Origin: AM-2324 sp042091035
GTDB taxonomy: Bacteria > Bacteroidota > Bacteroidia > Chitinophagales > Saprospiraceae
DNA: 14,436 bases
Direction: 5' to 3'
Assembly (NCBI GenBank): GCA_042091035.1
Contig: JBELIG010000065.1
Span: 1 to 14,436, forward strand
Each line of letters opens with the position of its first letter. Position 1 is the first letter of the stretch. The notes beneath the pieces were generated by a model. That model did no database searches. It was not told the origin of the DNA and was given only the letters and a program-made list of their open reading frames with translations. Of this stretch, positions 13,786 through 14,436 are shown one piece after another. The position numbers and the translations under genes were made by a program.

Positions 13786-13850
13786 ATGTTTCCTACTAAA
13801 GGAATGATTATCACGTAAAGGCTGTATATTCATAGTAAAGTGTACTAACT

Positions 13851-14436
13851 ATGAAAAGGGTCTTATATTGTATTTTTTGTTTGTGCTTCATGCATACCCT
13901 ATTTGGGCAAGAAGCAAAATATGTTAATCCTATCCTTCCAGGATCTTATCCGGATCCCAGTATCTGCAAAGTTGGAGATACCTTTTATTTGGTCAATTCT
14001 ACCTTTGAGTATTTTCCAGGATTACCTATTCATTCGAGTAAAGATCTTGTGAATTGGGATTTGGTGGCTTATGGCTTGCATCGTGAAGAACAATGCAATG
14101 GATCAGTGAATCTTGTTGATGTACAGTCAAACGGAGGTATTCATGCTCCGACCATTCGCTATCATAAGGGACGATTTTATATTATTACAACGAATGTATA
14201 CTATCATGCTGATACAAAAAAGACTGATTTTGTAAATTTTATAATTCATGCTGAAAATCCTTCAGGACCCTGGTCTGACCCTGTAGTAATTGAGGGTGCT
14301 CCGGGGATTGATCCTGATATATTTTTCGATGATGATGGAAAGGTTTGGTATGCAGGAACCCGAATGCCAGATGATCCAAGCTTTGATGGGGAAGGTCAGA
14401 TCTGGATGCAAGAGTTGGATCCGGTAAGTTTTCAGT
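13851..14436 (+). CDS. Secreted glycoside hydrolase family 43 (beta-xylosidase/arabinofuranosidase type), 3'-truncated
   Basis: The frame starts at an ATG followed by a Sec signal peptide (MKRVLYC..., likely cleavage around Gly19-Gln20) and stays open to the window edge, giving 195 visible residues. NPILPGSYPDPSI places the expected catalytic base at Asp35. STFEYFPGLPIHSSKDLVNW is the next conserved GH43 block, then GGIHAPTIRYHKGRFYIITT. GIDPDIFFDDDGKVWYAGT carries Asp154, the second conserved acidic residue that tunes the general acid. The general acid Glu lies past the window. Members remove xylose or arabinose from hemicellulose-type glycans; the precise linkage cannot be read from this half. 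A short TAGTA/TACTA inverted repeat (13833-13847) sits just before the start. The upstream terminator means a separate transcript, possibly the first gene of a polysaccharide-degradation locus. Confidence 0.92.
   Translation, partial: MKRVLYCIFCLCFMHTLFGQEAKYVNPILPGSYPDPSICKVGDTFYLVNSTFEYFPGLPIHSSKDLVNWDLVAYGLHREEQCNGSVNLVDVQSNGGIHAPTIRYHKGRFYIITTNVYYHADTKKTDFVNFIIHAENPSGPWSDPVVIEGAPGIDPDIFFDDDGKVWYAGTRMPDDPSFDGEGQIWMQELDPVSFQ

Overview
The window looks like chromosomal DNA of a Bacteroidota member, probably a free-living or marine Cytophagales/Flavobacteriales-type organism. The evidence is an A+T-rich base composition, a type IX secretion (T9SS) C-terminal sorting domain, several lipoproteins, a Cys-type sulfatase, a family 43 glycosidase, the long single-chain PurL, and a promoter of the Bacteroidota TTTG-N19-TAnnTTTG form in front of purL. 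Genus cannot be fixed from the sequence. No RNA gene, CRISPR array, insertion sequence or phage gene was seen.

Left part (1-5164, + strand). A 5'-truncated secreted serine hydrolase (beta-lactamase/transpeptidase-like fold with a T9SS tail) is followed 26 bp later by a sulfatase lipoprotein, probably as one transcript. Three exported proteins of uncertain role follow, each behind its own intergenic gap containing an inverted repeat: a small protein of six degenerate V-D-x-F-P-D units that I recognise as the 7(1) septoil-knot type, an acetolactate-decarboxylase-fold lipoprotein that has apparently lost two metal ligands, and a secreted von Willebrand A (VWA) protein with a DxTGS metal-site motif.

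Middle part (5185-9106, - strand). This is a compact acetate-utilisation operon read right to left: small symporter subunit (DUF4212), large sodium:solute symporter of the VC_2705 type, then acs (acetyl-CoA synthetase), with gaps of 7 and 18 bp. The transporter pair would bring a short organic acid, most simply acetate, into the cell and Acs would activate it to acetyl-CoA. The operon converges on the VWA gene through a shared stem-loop. It diverges from purL across a 386-bp region holding two clear palindromes.

Right part (9493-14436, + strand). purL (single-chain FGAM synthase, purine synthesis) has a recognisable promoter with a perfect 17-bp palindrome filling its spacer, and ends at a strong intrinsic terminator. 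A small three-helix membrane protein (DUF5362-like) with its own terminator comes next. The window ends inside a secreted GH43 glycosidase, which may open a polysaccharide-degradation locus beyond the edge.

Most noteworthy are the septoil-knot protein, the degenerate decarboxylase-like lipoprotein, and the palindrome inside the purL promoter. I did not find evidence for a wholly new multi-gene system.
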